Assembly (NCBI RefSeq): GCF_026340305.1
Contig: NZ_JAPEPI010000002.1
Location: 1,736,001-1,800,000 of the forward strand
DNA: 64,000 nucleotides
DNA from: Streptomyces sp. NBC_01381
Lineage (GTDB): Bacteria > Actinomycetota > Actinomycetes > Streptomycetales > Streptomycetaceae
Direction of reading: 5' to 3'
In this document: positions 14,904 to 22,793 of the stretch, one piece after another
Layout of the letters: every line of letters begins with the position of its first letter
How positions within the stretch are numbered: the first letter of the stretch is position 1
Program-made: the position numbers and the translations under genes
Notes under the pieces: generated by a model
What the model was told of the DNA's origin: nothing
Seen by the model: only the letters and a program-made list of their open reading frames with translations
Databases searched by the model: none

Positions 14904-16178
14904 TCAGCGGAACGGAACCGTCAGCCACGGGCTGTCCGGGTCCGAAATCAACTCCCGGTGAGCGTGGAGGACGGTCGTGTACCAGTCACCGAAGTGCTCT
15001 TCGTCGAAGTGCAGGCACCGGCCGAGGATGTACCCGGCGGAGAACTCCTCCCACGAGCCGTACGCCGACTGCGCGGCGTGGCCCGCGCGCTCGATGGCCT
15101 CGTGCAGCTCGGCGTGCGTCGCATAGCGGGCTCCTCTGCCCCAGCGGGCCATTTTCGACGCGCGGCCGATGTCCCACGCCGCGACGGATGTGACATGTCC
15201 TTCGGTCGGAAGCAGGCCGTCGGCGCGGAAGCGGGACTCGTAGCGCAGCACCTTGCCCACCAGGCCGCGCAGCGCGGCGACGAAGTCGTCCAGGTCGGGG
15301 TCGTCGCCCGGCTTGTGCGGGGCGTCGGGGCCCTCCGTCTCGAACACGCGGTTGCGGATGGTCACTTCCACGCACTGGCGCCACAGCTCCGGGTCGACGC
15401 GGGGGCCGTACTGCTCGATCAGCGAGGTGCGGGCGCCGAGCACGAAGTCCCAGTACCAGGGGCTGACTTCACGGTTCAGGAGCCGCTCCTGGATGCCGAG
15501 CCAGTCGTCGCGGTCGTGTACGCCCCACCATTCCTCAAGGCGCTCAACCTCGGAGTTGTAGCCCGCGCCGTGCCAGTCGAGGGTGTTCCAGGCGTCGCCG
15601 TTGGCGAAGCAGAGGTGCGCGCCGCAGGCCAGGCCGCGCAGCAGGGTGACCGAATCGGGCGCCCCGGTGCGGCGGGTGTCGACGCGGTCCATGAGGCGCT
15701 CGGAGTCGTAGTGGGCCGCGTGCAGATCCGCCCAGACCTCCCGCTCGTCGTCGGTCGTCAGGAAGAACTGCTGGCACGGCGTGGCCGCGTTGACCACCAG
15801 GATGTCGATGTCGTCAGGCAGTTCGGCCGCCAGGGTGCCGAGCGTGACGAACTCGTACACCACCTCCGGATGCGGCCGCGGCAGCACGCCCGCGGTGTAC
15901 ATCTGCGCCACCTTGCGGCCGTCCGGCACGTCGACGGTGAGGACGGGGCGTTCCGTCGCGCCCGGCGCCACGTCCGCCATCGCCACCGGGCGGTAGAGGC
16001 CCGTGACGGAAATGGCCCGGAGGTAGGTGTAGGCGTCGTCGGCCTCGGCGAGTTCGTAGAGGTGCTCTTCCAGGTCGGCGGGCGCCTGCCAGGGAGTTCC
16101 GTCCTCCGGCGCGTCGAGGTTGGGGAAGATGTCGTCGTGGTACTCGTCCTCGGCTGCGGGGACGGCTGCGCCGTGCAT
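14904..16178 (-). CDS. DUF1266-domain protein
   Basis: 424 aa, soluble, no signal peptide. The C-terminal ~180 residues match DUF1266: SVAAWDIGRASKMARWGRG (the family's WDxGR block) and SWEEFSAGYILGR, followed by an FDEEHFGDWY end. The N-terminal part (RPVLTVDVPDGRKVAQMYTA, LGTLAAELPDDIDILVVN) resembles SseB-like or immunity-type strands. No biochemical role is known to me; DUF1266 proteins are often near polymorphic-toxin and signalling genes. It is separated from the P450 upstream by ~100 bp containing a small repeat, so it may have its own promoter. Confidence 0.7.
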   Translation of the reverse strand: MHGAAVPAAEDEYHDDIFPNLDAPEDGTPWQAPADLEEHLYELAEADDAYTYLRAISVTGLYRPVAMADVAPGATERPVLTVDVPDGRKVAQMYTAGVLPRPHPEVVYEFVTLGTLAAELPDDIDILVVNAATPCQQFFLTTDDEREVWADLHAAHYDSERLMDRVDTRRTGAPDSVTLLRGLACGAHLCFANGDAWNTLDWHGAGYNSEVERLEEWWGVHDRDDWLGIQERLLNREVSPWYWDFVLGARTSLIEQYGPRVDPELWRQCVEVTIRNRVFETEGPDAPHKPGDDPDLDDFVAALRGLVGKVLRYESRFRADGLLPTEGHVTSVAAWDIGRASKMARWGRGARYATHAELHEAIERAGHAAQSAYGSWEEFSAGYILGRCLHFDEEHFGDWYTTVLHAHRELISDPDSPWLTVPFR

Positions 16179-16245
16179 GCGGGAGTCTCCGTGGTGGGCG
16201 GCGCGCGGGGCTCGCGCGCGGGTTCGCGGTGGATCTTGAACGGTA

Positions 16246-16290
16246 TCGAACTACCGCGCCTCGAACTACCGCGCCTCGGACTACCGCGCC
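16246..16290. repeat. Three tandem 15-bp repeats overlapping the P450 stop codon
   Basis: Three head-to-tail copies of TCGAACTACCGCGCC, the last with one change, end inside the 3' end of the P450 gene. The P450 stop codon (16281-16283) is part of the third copy. This suggests slippage duplication of the gene end. Confidence 0.8.
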
Positions 16291-17600
16291 TTCGGCACCT
16301 GGGCCGGCACCGACTTCAACCCGTTGATGAAGTTGGAGACCAGGCGCCGCGGCGGTCCCGCCAGTTCGGCAGGCGCGCCCCAGGCGGTGCGGAACTCCTC
16401 GTACAGGACCCGGAGTTGGAGGCGGGCGAAATGGGCGCCCAGGCAGACGTGCGGGCCCTCGCCGAAGGAGACGTGGGGATTGGGGGTGCGGGACAGGTCC
16501 AGGCGGTGCGGGTCGGTGAAGACGCGCTCGTCGTGGTTGGCCGAGGCGTGGAAGACGACCACCTTGTCCCCGGCGCGGACGGTCCTGCCCGCGAGCTGTG
16601 TGTCACGGGTGGCCGTGCGGCGGAAGCTGAGCACGGGCGGGTGGTGGCGCAGCAGTTCGTCCACTGCCGAGGTGATCGAGGCGTCGCCCTCGCGCAGGCG
16701 GCGGTACTCGTCGGGGTGCTCCATGAGCGCGAGGAGACCGCCGGGCGCCGCGCTGCGTACGGTGTCGTTGCCCGCGACCGTGAGCAGGAAGAAGAACATC
16801 TCCAGCTCGGGGGCGGTCAGTTCGGGGTCGGTGGCGAGGGTCGTCATGATGTCGTCGGCGGGCGCGCGGCGTTTGTGGGCCGCCAGGTCCTGCGCATAGC
16901 CGAACATGTCGCGCAGCATCGCGGGCGAGCGTGGATTGACCGGCTTTCCGTCCGCGTCGAGCGTCAGCTCGCCCGCCTCGTCGGGATCCTGGTAGCCGAT
17001 CACGCGTTGCGTCCAGTGCAGCAGCAGGCCGCGGTCGGCCTCGGGGACGCCGAGGAGGTCGGAGAGATTCAGCAGGGCGTAGTCGTCGGTTACGTCGGCG
17101 ACGAGATCGCAGGTGCCGTCGCCCGCGCGGGCCCGGTCCGCCGCGGCGGCGAGCAGGGAGCGGGCCCGGTCGCGGGCCAGGGACTCGAAGCGCTCCAGGC
17201 GTCTGGGCGTGAAGGCGCGGCTGACCAGGCGACGCAACCGGCCGTGCTCTGGGGGATCCTGATTGAGCATCATGCGCCGAATGAACGGCAGGTCGTCCGG
17301 GGCGGGATCACGGATCTGGGTGGCCCCCAGGTGCGAGGAGTAGCTGCCGGAGTCCCGCAGCACGCGGACGACGTCCGCGTGCCGGGTCACCGCCCAGAAG
17401 CCGGGCCCCGCGGGCCAGTCGAGCACCTCCGGCTCGTCCTGCCAGGCGACGGGGTGCCGGTCGCGGAGTACGCGGTAGCGGTCGTGCGGGACCCCGGACG
17501 CGTACTGCCAGGGGGCGAACACATCGGGCACGGCGGCGAGTTCGGCGTCGTCGTCCGACACGGAGATCCGCCGGCTCCCGGCATGCGGCGGGTGCGTCAT
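16281..17600 (-). CDS. Cytochrome P450
   Basis: 439 aa, soluble class I bacterial P450. The heme-binding loop is FGEGPHVCLGAHFARL, with the iron-ligand cysteine near residue 386. The I-helix oxygen-activation motif is VAGNDTVRSA, and the K-helix ExxR is ELLR in DELLRHHPP. The start ATG at 17600 overlaps the stop of the hydrolase gene by one base (TAATG), so the two are translationally coupled and probably act on the same substrate. Redox partners are not encoded nearby. The C-terminus (VPAQVPKAR) may have been altered by the 15-bp repeat. Substrate unknown. Confidence 0.92.
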   Translation of the reverse strand: MTHPPHAGSRRISVSDDDAELAAVPDVFAPWQYASGVPHDRYRVLRDRHPVAWQDEPEVLDWPAGPGFWAVTRHADVVRVLRDSGSYSSHLGATQIRDPAPDDLPFIRRMMLNQDPPEHGRLRRLVSRAFTPRRLERFESLARDRARSLLAAAADRARAGDGTCDLVADVTDDYALLNLSDLLGVPEADRGLLLHWTQRVIGYQDPDEAGELTLDADGKPVNPRSPAMLRDMFGYAQDLAAHKRRAPADDIMTTLATDPELTAPELEMFFFLLTVAGNDTVRSAAPGGLLALMEHPDEYRRLREGDASITSAVDELLRHHPPVLSFRRTATRDTQLAGRTVRAGDKVVVFHASANHDERVFTDPHRLDLSRTPNPHVSFGEGPHVCLGAHFARLQLRVLYEEFRTAWGAPAELAGPPRRLVSNFINGLKSVPAQVPKAR

Positions 17601-18415
17601 TACCCGTCCTCGCCGCGCGCGCCGCTCTCGCCGCCCTCGCCGTCTTCCCGCAGGAAATCCTCCACGGCGCGGATGAGGGCGAGCGGGGTCTCGTCCATCG
17701 CGTAGTGGCCCGCCTCGCCGAGCTCCACGAGCTCGGCGCGCGCGTACCAGCGCAGCCAGGTCCGGCGCATCAGCTCCGCCCCCAGGGCGGGATCCAGCGC
17801 CCCGACCACCGCGAGCGCAGGCACGGTCGAGCCCTCGACCCGGTCGTGGAAGTCCTCGCGCGCCCAGGAGTCGAGCCAGGCGCGGAAGGCCTTCGCGTCG
17901 CTGACCACGAGCGAGCGCTCCATCATGCGGTCGAGCCAGGCCGCGGGCCGGATCCCGCCGGTGGTGACGTCGATGATCGCGCGGCGGTTCCCCGGCAGCC
18001 GGTCGGCCTCGGCGAACAGCTCCCACTGGTCCGGCGGCAGGTCAAGTCCGGACGCGGGCACGGGAGATACGCCGACCAGCCTGCGCACCCGGTGCGGTGC
18101 GAGCGCCAGGACCCGTTGGGCGACGCTGCCACCCATGGAGTGGCCGATCAGAGAGAAGCGGTCCCAGCCGAGGCGGTCCGCGAGCGCGACGACATCGGCG
18201 GCCCCCTCGGAGGTCGTGTACGCGCCGACGGCTTCCTTCGCCTCCCCGTACCCGCGCAGATCGACCACCGCGTACTGGAACGCGGCGAGGTCGAGGTCCG
18301 CCAGCACCGGCGCGTACGCCGAGCGGTCGGCGAGCCAGCCGTGCACGGCGATCACCTTGTGCGGTCCGTCGCCGAGCAGGACATGGGGGAGCGGGAAGGA
18401 GGGCAAGGAGGCCAC
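17600..18415 (-). CDS. Alpha/beta hydrolase
   Basis: 271 aa, typical size for a single-domain alpha/beta hydrolase. The nucleophile elbow is IGHSMGGSVAQRVL. An oxyanion/strand region precedes it (VIAVHGWLADRSAY, VVDLRGYGEA). A downstream acid lies in VVGALDPALGAE, and the catalytic histidine in ELGEAGHYAMDETP. The C-terminal ~14 residues are Gly/Glu-rich. It leads a two-gene unit with the P450. The region 18416-18620 upstream is the divergent promoter gap shared with the GAP1-like gene; no clear -35/-10 or operator stands out. Substrate cannot be told. Confidence 0.85.
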   Translation of the reverse strand: MASLPSFPLPHVLLGDGPHKVIAVHGWLADRSAYAPVLADLDLAAFQYAVVDLRGYGEAKEAVGAYTTSEGAADVVALADRLGWDRFSLIGHSMGGSVAQRVLALAPHRVRRLVGVSPVPASGLDLPPDQWELFAEADRLPGNRRAIIDVTTGGIRPAAWLDRMMERSLVVSDAKAFRAWLDSWAREDFHDRVEGSTVPALAVVGALDPALGAELMRRTWLRWYARAELVELGEAGHYAMDETPLALIRAVEDFLREDGEGGESGARGEDG

Positions 18416-18620
18416 GTCGACTCCGAATCAACCGTGCGGGAAGGGCCGTTCACCGGGCCGTTCGTGACGGCCCGTGACCACCGTGGCCGCAACCCGCCGG
18501 GACCGCAAGGGCGCACCGCGTCGCCCGGCTCGGTGCGTGGGCGCGCCGAGTGATTCCCGAGGAAGGGGGAAAGTTGGCGGACGGCCTGCGATCGGGACGT
18601 ACGGATGGTCAGAATGTGGC

Positions 18621-20930
18621 ATGGCCATCCGCCGCCTCAGTTACCGGCTCGACGAGGAGCCGGACACCGGAGCCGTCCGCCTGATTCCCGCACCGCCGGG
18701 ACCGGAGGAGCAGGAGAAGCAGCAGGAGCAGGAGGAGCAGGAGGAGCAGGAGGAGCAGGAGGAGCAGGAGGAGCAGGAAACAGAACAGGCCCTGGAATTA
18801 CCTGCGTTGGCCGAGTACGTCCTCGCTGTGGGCCACCGTCATGGACTCAGCCGCAGCAGGCTCCCCGGAGGCGGCAGCCTTCTCTGCGTGACCGGCACCG
18901 GGCAGCGGATCGACGCCGTGTACGCCGACTCGCCGGACGAACTCCCTTTGTCCGACCTCGACTTGAGTGCCGAGCAGCTCATCGCCTTCGCCCGCGAGCA
19001 CGCCTCCCGTGTCGAGCCCTTCCTCGCCGATGTGCACCGCCTCTTCGAGGAGCGCGCCGGGCGTCAGATCGTCGTCGCCGAGCACGACCCGGAGACCGTG
19101 GCCCACTGGGTCGCCCTCGCCTGTGCCTCGCTGCCTCCCGCGTACGCCATGTCGCTGACGTTCAGCACCAGGGCCGACGCGCCGCGGCGCGCACCGCAGC
19201 AGATCATCGGCATCGGCCCGGACGCGGACTTCGACCGCTTCCACGGCCCCACGCTCGACCACCTCTACCGCGTGCACGACGGCCTGGGCGGCCAGGGCAG
19301 TTCACCCGTCGCCGACACCTGGGCCGAGGTGACCGCCAAGGAGTGGATCGAGGGGACGCCGCCGGAGCCGCCGTCCGACGGGGGCGACCCGTTCGGTGTT
19401 ACGCGGCCGCCGCTCGACGTGGGCAAGTTGCTGGCCATGTCCGACGCCGCCCGGCGCGAGGCGGTCCGCGCCCACGCGGAGACCGTGCGGCAGGAGCCCG
19501 CGGTCAGCCCCGTCGTCGACGAGCTGTATCTGCTCTGCGAGGAGCTCGGCGGCGCCGACCACGCCGCGGCCGAACCGCTCGCGATCGCCCTCGTCCGTCA
19601 TTACGTGGCGGTCGCCGAGGCCCAGGAGACCCTGCCCGACATCGCGGCCTGCGAACGGCTCCCGCTGAGCGCCGATGCCTGGCAGCGGCTGCGCGCGGAG
19701 TTCGGAGAGCGCGCGGACGACGTGCTGCGGGACAAGGTGCGGCGCCACCCCATGGGCGCATGGACCCAGCCGCTGCGGCTCGCGCTCGCCCTGGGCGCGG
19801 AATCGGGGCGGGGGCTGCAGGAGGCGACCGGGCGGCTCGCCCGCGCCCTGCTCAACCCGGGGCGGCGCGAGTGCGCGGAGGCCGTCGAGGTCCTGCAGGC
19901 CCTCGGCAACCCGCGCCTGACCTGGCAGGTCCTGAAACTGCTCGGCGACAACCTCACGGAACACAAGCTGGACCAGCTGCGTGGCCTGGCCAACGCGCCC
20001 CAGGGCGAATGGCTGCTGCGCAACATCGACGACGCACCGCTCGCGGTCCGCCTCGCTGAGGCGGCCGCGCGCTGGAGCAGGGAGCCCGGCGGTCCGCGTG
20101 GCGCCGAGCTCTTCGCGGCGCTCACCGAGCTGCTGCCCGGGCAGCGGGTGAACGACGCGGACCTGCTGTGGCTGCTGTGGTGGCTGGTGTGGGGCGGCCA
20201 GCAGCCCGACCGCGCCGATGTGCAGCGGGTCGCCCGTGTCTGCACGGCGCGCCTGATCGTCGAGGCGGGGTTCGCGGTCAGGCTCGTGGGCTGGCTCAGG
20301 GCCCCGGAGCGGCTCGACGCCGAGCTGATCGAGCTGGCCAGGAGCCTGCTGGGCGTCAAGGCGAAGCTGCGCGGGACCGAGCGCGCCACCGCCGAACTCG
20401 TCGTGCTGGCCAAGGACTTCGCCGACGGGCGGCTTCCTGTTGAGCAGGCCGTCGGCCAGCTCAGCGACAGGTTCGGGCAGGCGAAACCCCTCAACGTCGT
20501 CCTGCAGGAAGGGACCGGCGCGCTGGTCGCACTCGGGCTCGCCCGGGTGGATCCGGTCAACCTGTGCCGCTCGCCGGGCCTGAGCTTCCTGATGGGCGCG
20601 CACAACGACGTACTGCACCCCTACCGCTCGCACCTCCTCGCCGCCGACGCGCGCGAGCGCATGATCCAGGAACTGCCGCACCGGCCCGACCAGATCGCCG
20701 CGCTCTACCACGCGTGGCGCCCCCGTCAGCGGCGCGGCGTCACGGAGGACTGGCGGCGCGTCGCCGACCAGCTGCTCACCCAGGTGCTCGCGCCCGTGCT
20801 GCCCTGGCTCAACGCCTGGTCGCTGAGCCAGGTCGCCACGGAGCTGGTCCGGCTCACGCCCGAGCGGGGACACCAGCGCGTCCAGGAGTGGAACGCGTGG
20901 CGCAACAGCATCGATCGGCTGAACGGCTGA
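18621..20930 (+). CDS. GTPase-associated protein 1 (GAP1)-like protein
   Basis: 769 aa, soluble. Start ATG 18621; the frame is open further up but without a gene-like start. It begins MAIRRLSYRLDEEP. A low-complexity Glu/Gln stretch sits at ~37-58, then a conserved block (ETVAHWVALACASLPPAYAM, LTFSTRA, PQQIIGIGPDADFDRF) that I associate with the N-terminal domain of GTPase-associated protein 1. A long alpha-helical C-terminal part follows. These proteins are found with vWA, PP2C and kinase genes in predicted conflict or signalling systems, which is the arrangement here. Its last codons enter the 8-bp repeat array. Biochemical role unknown. Confidence 0.7.
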   Translation: MAIRRLSYRLDEEPDTGAVRLIPAPPGPEEQEKQQEQEEQEEQEEQEEQEEQETEQALELPALAEYVLAVGHRHGLSRSRLPGGGSLLCVTGTGQRIDAVYADSPDELPLSDLDLSAEQLIAFAREHASRVEPFLADVHRLFEERAGRQIVVAEHDPETVAHWVALACASLPPAYAMSLTFSTRADAPRRAPQQIIGIGPDADFDRFHGPTLDHLYRVHDGLGGQGSSPVADTWAEVTAKEWIEGTPPEPPSDGGDPFGVTRPPLDVGKLLAMSDAARREAVRAHAETVRQEPAVSPVVDELYLLCEELGGADHAAAEPLAIALVRHYVAVAEAQETLPDIAACERLPLSADAWQRLRAEFGERADDVLRDKVRRHPMGAWTQPLRLALALGAESGRGLQEATGRLARALLNPGRRECAEAVEVLQALGNPRLTWQVLKLLGDNLTEHKLDQLRGLANAPQGEWLLRNIDDAPLAVRLAEAAARWSREPGGPRGAELFAALTELLPGQRVNDADLLWLLWWLVWGGQQPDRADVQRVARVCTARLIVEAGFAVRLVGWLRAPERLDAELIELARSLLGVKAKLRGTERATAELVVLAKDFADGRLPVEQAVGQLSDRFGQAKPLNVVLQEGTGALVALGLARVDPVNLCRSPGLSFLMGAHNDVLHPYRSHLLAADARERMIQELPHRPDQIAALYHAWRPRQRRGVTEDWRRVADQLLTQVLAPVLPWLNAWSLSQVATELVRLTPERGHQRVQEWNAWRNSIDRLNG
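18704..18786 (+). repeat. In-frame 9-bp repeats encoding Glu-Glu-Gln
   Basis: About five perfect copies of GAGGAGCAG plus degenerate flanking copies encode an EEQ tract inside the GAP1-like protein. The unit is in frame, so copy-number changes would lengthen or shorten a charged linker without breaking the gene. Confidence 0.9.
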
Positions 20931-21160
20931 ACCACTGAATGGCTGAACCACCGATCCGCCGAACCACTGATCCATCGATCCACCGAACCGCTGAACCGTC
21001 GAGCCGCCGACCCACTGAACCACCGATCCACCGATCCACCGAACCGCCGATCCACCGAACCGCCGATCCACCGAACCGCCGAACCGCCGAGCCACTGAAC
21101 CGTCGATCCGCCGAGCCACCGACCCGTAGATCCACCGAACCACCGAACCACCGATCCACG
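20913..21160. repeat. Array of 31 tandem degenerate 8-bp repeats
   Basis: Thirty-one head-to-tail octamers of the form GAWCCRCC (for example GAACCACC, GATCCACC, GAACCGCC) run without interruption for 248 bp. They start within the last codons of the GAP1-like gene and end one base before the AAAGGA ribosome site of the vWA gene. The array includes the GAP1 stop codon. Because 8 is not a multiple of 3, frames repeat every 24 bp. Several frames on both strands stay open across it. Confidence 0.9.
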
Positions 21161-21171
21161 AAAGGACCAGC

Positions 21172-21900
21172 GTGCGGGAAACCAGCGAGGCCGGCGTGGC
21201 CGTCGAGAGTGACGCCGCCGACAATTTCCCCGGCGGCAGCATGGCGAACCGCCCCGTGCACTTCATCTGGATGCTCGACTGCTCAAGCTCCATGGGCGTC
21301 AACGGAAAGATCAGCGAGCTGAACTTCGCCATCCGCGAGGCTATCCCCCAGATGCAGCAGGTCGCCGAGTCCAACCCGGCCGCATCCCTCCTCGTACGCG
21401 CCATCTCCTTTGCCAATGGGGCGAGTTGGCACGTGGACGAGCCGACCCCGGTCGACCGTTTCGCGTGGGAGGAGATGCACACCTACGGCGGCACGGACAT
21501 GGGCGCCGCGTTCAAGCTCGCGGCCGGTGCGCTGCAGACCCCGCCGATGCCGCAGCGCGCGCTGCCCCCGGTGCTCGCCCTCGCCTCGGACGGGCAGCCC
21601 ACCGACGACTGGCGTGCGGGGCTGCGCGAGATCGACGCGACGCCCTGGGGCAAGCGCGCCGTGCGGGTAGCGGTGGCCATCGGGGACGACGCGGACAAGA
21701 GCATGCTCAAGGAGTTCCTCGGCAACCCCGAGCTCGAACCGCTGCAGGCCAAGAACCCGCGCCAGCTCGCCGCGTGCATCCGCTGGATGTCGACGGCCGT
21801 CGTGAAGGACGCGTCGACGCCGAAGGTCGAGGACGCCAAGCCCACGACCCCGCTCGGTCCGGCGCCGCTGACCAAGGGCGACGAAGACGACATCTGGTGA
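21172..21900 (+). CDS. TerY-like von Willebrand factor A protein
   Basis: 242 aa, soluble. Start GTG at 21172 follows AAAGGA at good spacing. The metal-binding MIDAS site is visible: DCSSS at residues 36-40 (DxSxS), then the threonine in YGGTDMGAAF and the aspartate in LASDGQPTDDW. This matches TerY-type vWA proteins, which form a recurring triad with PP2C phosphatases and protein kinases. The downstream genes are exactly those two, overlapping by a few bases. The acidic C-terminus (KGDEDDIW) is a plausible peptide ligand for a partner. Likely a metal-dependent scaffold for the phosphosignalling pair. Confidence 0.88.
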   Translation: MRETSEAGVAVESDAADNFPGGSMANRPVHFIWMLDCSSSMGVNGKISELNFAIREAIPQMQQVAESNPAASLLVRAISFANGASWHVDEPTPVDRFAWEEMHTYGGTDMGAAFKLAAGALQTPPMPQRALPPVLALASDGQPTDDWRAGLREIDATPWGKRAVRVAVAIGDDADKSMLKEFLGNPELEPLQAKNPRQLAACIRWMSTAVVKDASTPKVEDAKPTTPLGPAPLTKGDEDDIW

Positions 21901-22793
21901 GCGCGCCTTCGACGCGGGTCGACGGATGGGCGCTGCTCAGCGCGACCGTCAAGGGAGTCGGCAAGAAGTACAGCCAGGACAGCCTCGGCGCGCTGTCCGT
22001 GGCGGACGGCCGGGCCGCCGTCCTCACCGTGGCCGACGGCCACGGCTCAGCCGCGCACTTCCGCAGCGACCTCGGATCCCTGTGGGCCGTCGAGGAGTTC
22101 ACCGCGTGCGCGCGGGGCTTCGCGCAGGAGGCGGTGCGGGTCGGCGCCGACGTGACGGGCTGGACCGGGCTGCGCACCGAGGCGCGCAGGCTGCCGCAGC
22201 AGGTGGCGCACCGCTGGCGCGAGCGGGCGCTGTGGCACGACAGCAACTCCCCGGCGCGCGGCGGCCGTCATCTGCCGGGCGCCGCCGACGAAGCGCCCGA
22301 CCTCGCCGTGTACGGCAGCACGCTCATCGGTGCCGTACTCACCGAAAGCATGCTGTTCTGCTGGCAGTTGGGGGACGGGGACATCGTCCTAGTCGACGCG
22401 GAAGGCACCCCGCACACACCGCTCTCGACGGGCCCCGACATGGGGGACGAGACGGACTCGCTGTGCGAGCCGGAGCCATGGCGCAAGATGCGGTCGCACT
22501 GGCAGCCCTTCACCACAGGGGCGCCGCCCGCCGTCCTGATCTCCACCGACGGCCTCTCCAAGAGCTTCGCCGACCACCAGGGGTTCCTGGACTTCGCCAC
22601 CGGTGTGACCGACCGCGCCGCGGGGCAGGGCGTGCCCGCGGTACAGGGGCAGTTGGCGGACTGGCTGGAGCGGGCCGCCAAGTACTCCGGTGACGACACC
22701 ACCTTCGTGGGCGCGTTCGCGGCCACGGCGCCCACCGGGCAGACAGCACCACCCACAGTCGAACAGGAAGCCGAGAGAGGAACCGCATGGTGA
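21897..22793 (+). CDS. PP2C-family protein phosphatase
   Basis: 298 aa. GTG at 21897 forms a GTGA overlap with the vWA stop. PP2C metal-binding motifs are all recognisable: VADGHGSA (residues ~45-52), WQLGDGDIVLVD, ISTDGLSKS and GDDTTFVGAF. A short insertion carries an Arg-rich loop (RWRERALWHDSN). PP2C enzymes remove phosphate from Ser/Thr in a Mn/Mg-dependent way. Paired with the adjacent kinase and vWA protein, it should reverse phosphorylation of a shared target, possibly the kinase itself or components of the neighbouring chaperone operon. Confidence 0.9.
   Translation: MSAPSTRVDGWALLSATVKGVGKKYSQDSLGALSVADGRAAVLTVADGHGSAAHFRSDLGSLWAVEEFTACARGFAQEAVRVGADVTGWTGLRTEARRLPQQVAHRWRERALWHDSNSPARGGRHLPGAADEAPDLAVYGSTLIGAVLTESMLFCWQLGDGDIVLVDAEGTPHTPLSTGPDMGDETDSLCEPEPWRKMRSHWQPFTTGAPPAVLISTDGLSKSFADHQGFLDFATGVTDRAAGQGVPAVQGQLADWLERAAKYSGDDTTFVGAFAATAPTGQTAPPTVEQEAERGTAW

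Noticed and set aside
14676..17705. 1009-codon plus-strand frame
   Set aside because: It lies antisense to the DUF1266 and P450 genes, which have recognisable families; no domains are seen in it.
20913..21160. CRISPR array
   Set aside because: Units are contiguous 8-mers with no spacers, and no cas genes are present.
20939..21322. Plus-strand frame of 127 codons reading the repeat array
   Set aside because: It is only the octamer repeat translated and overlaps the vWA gene start.
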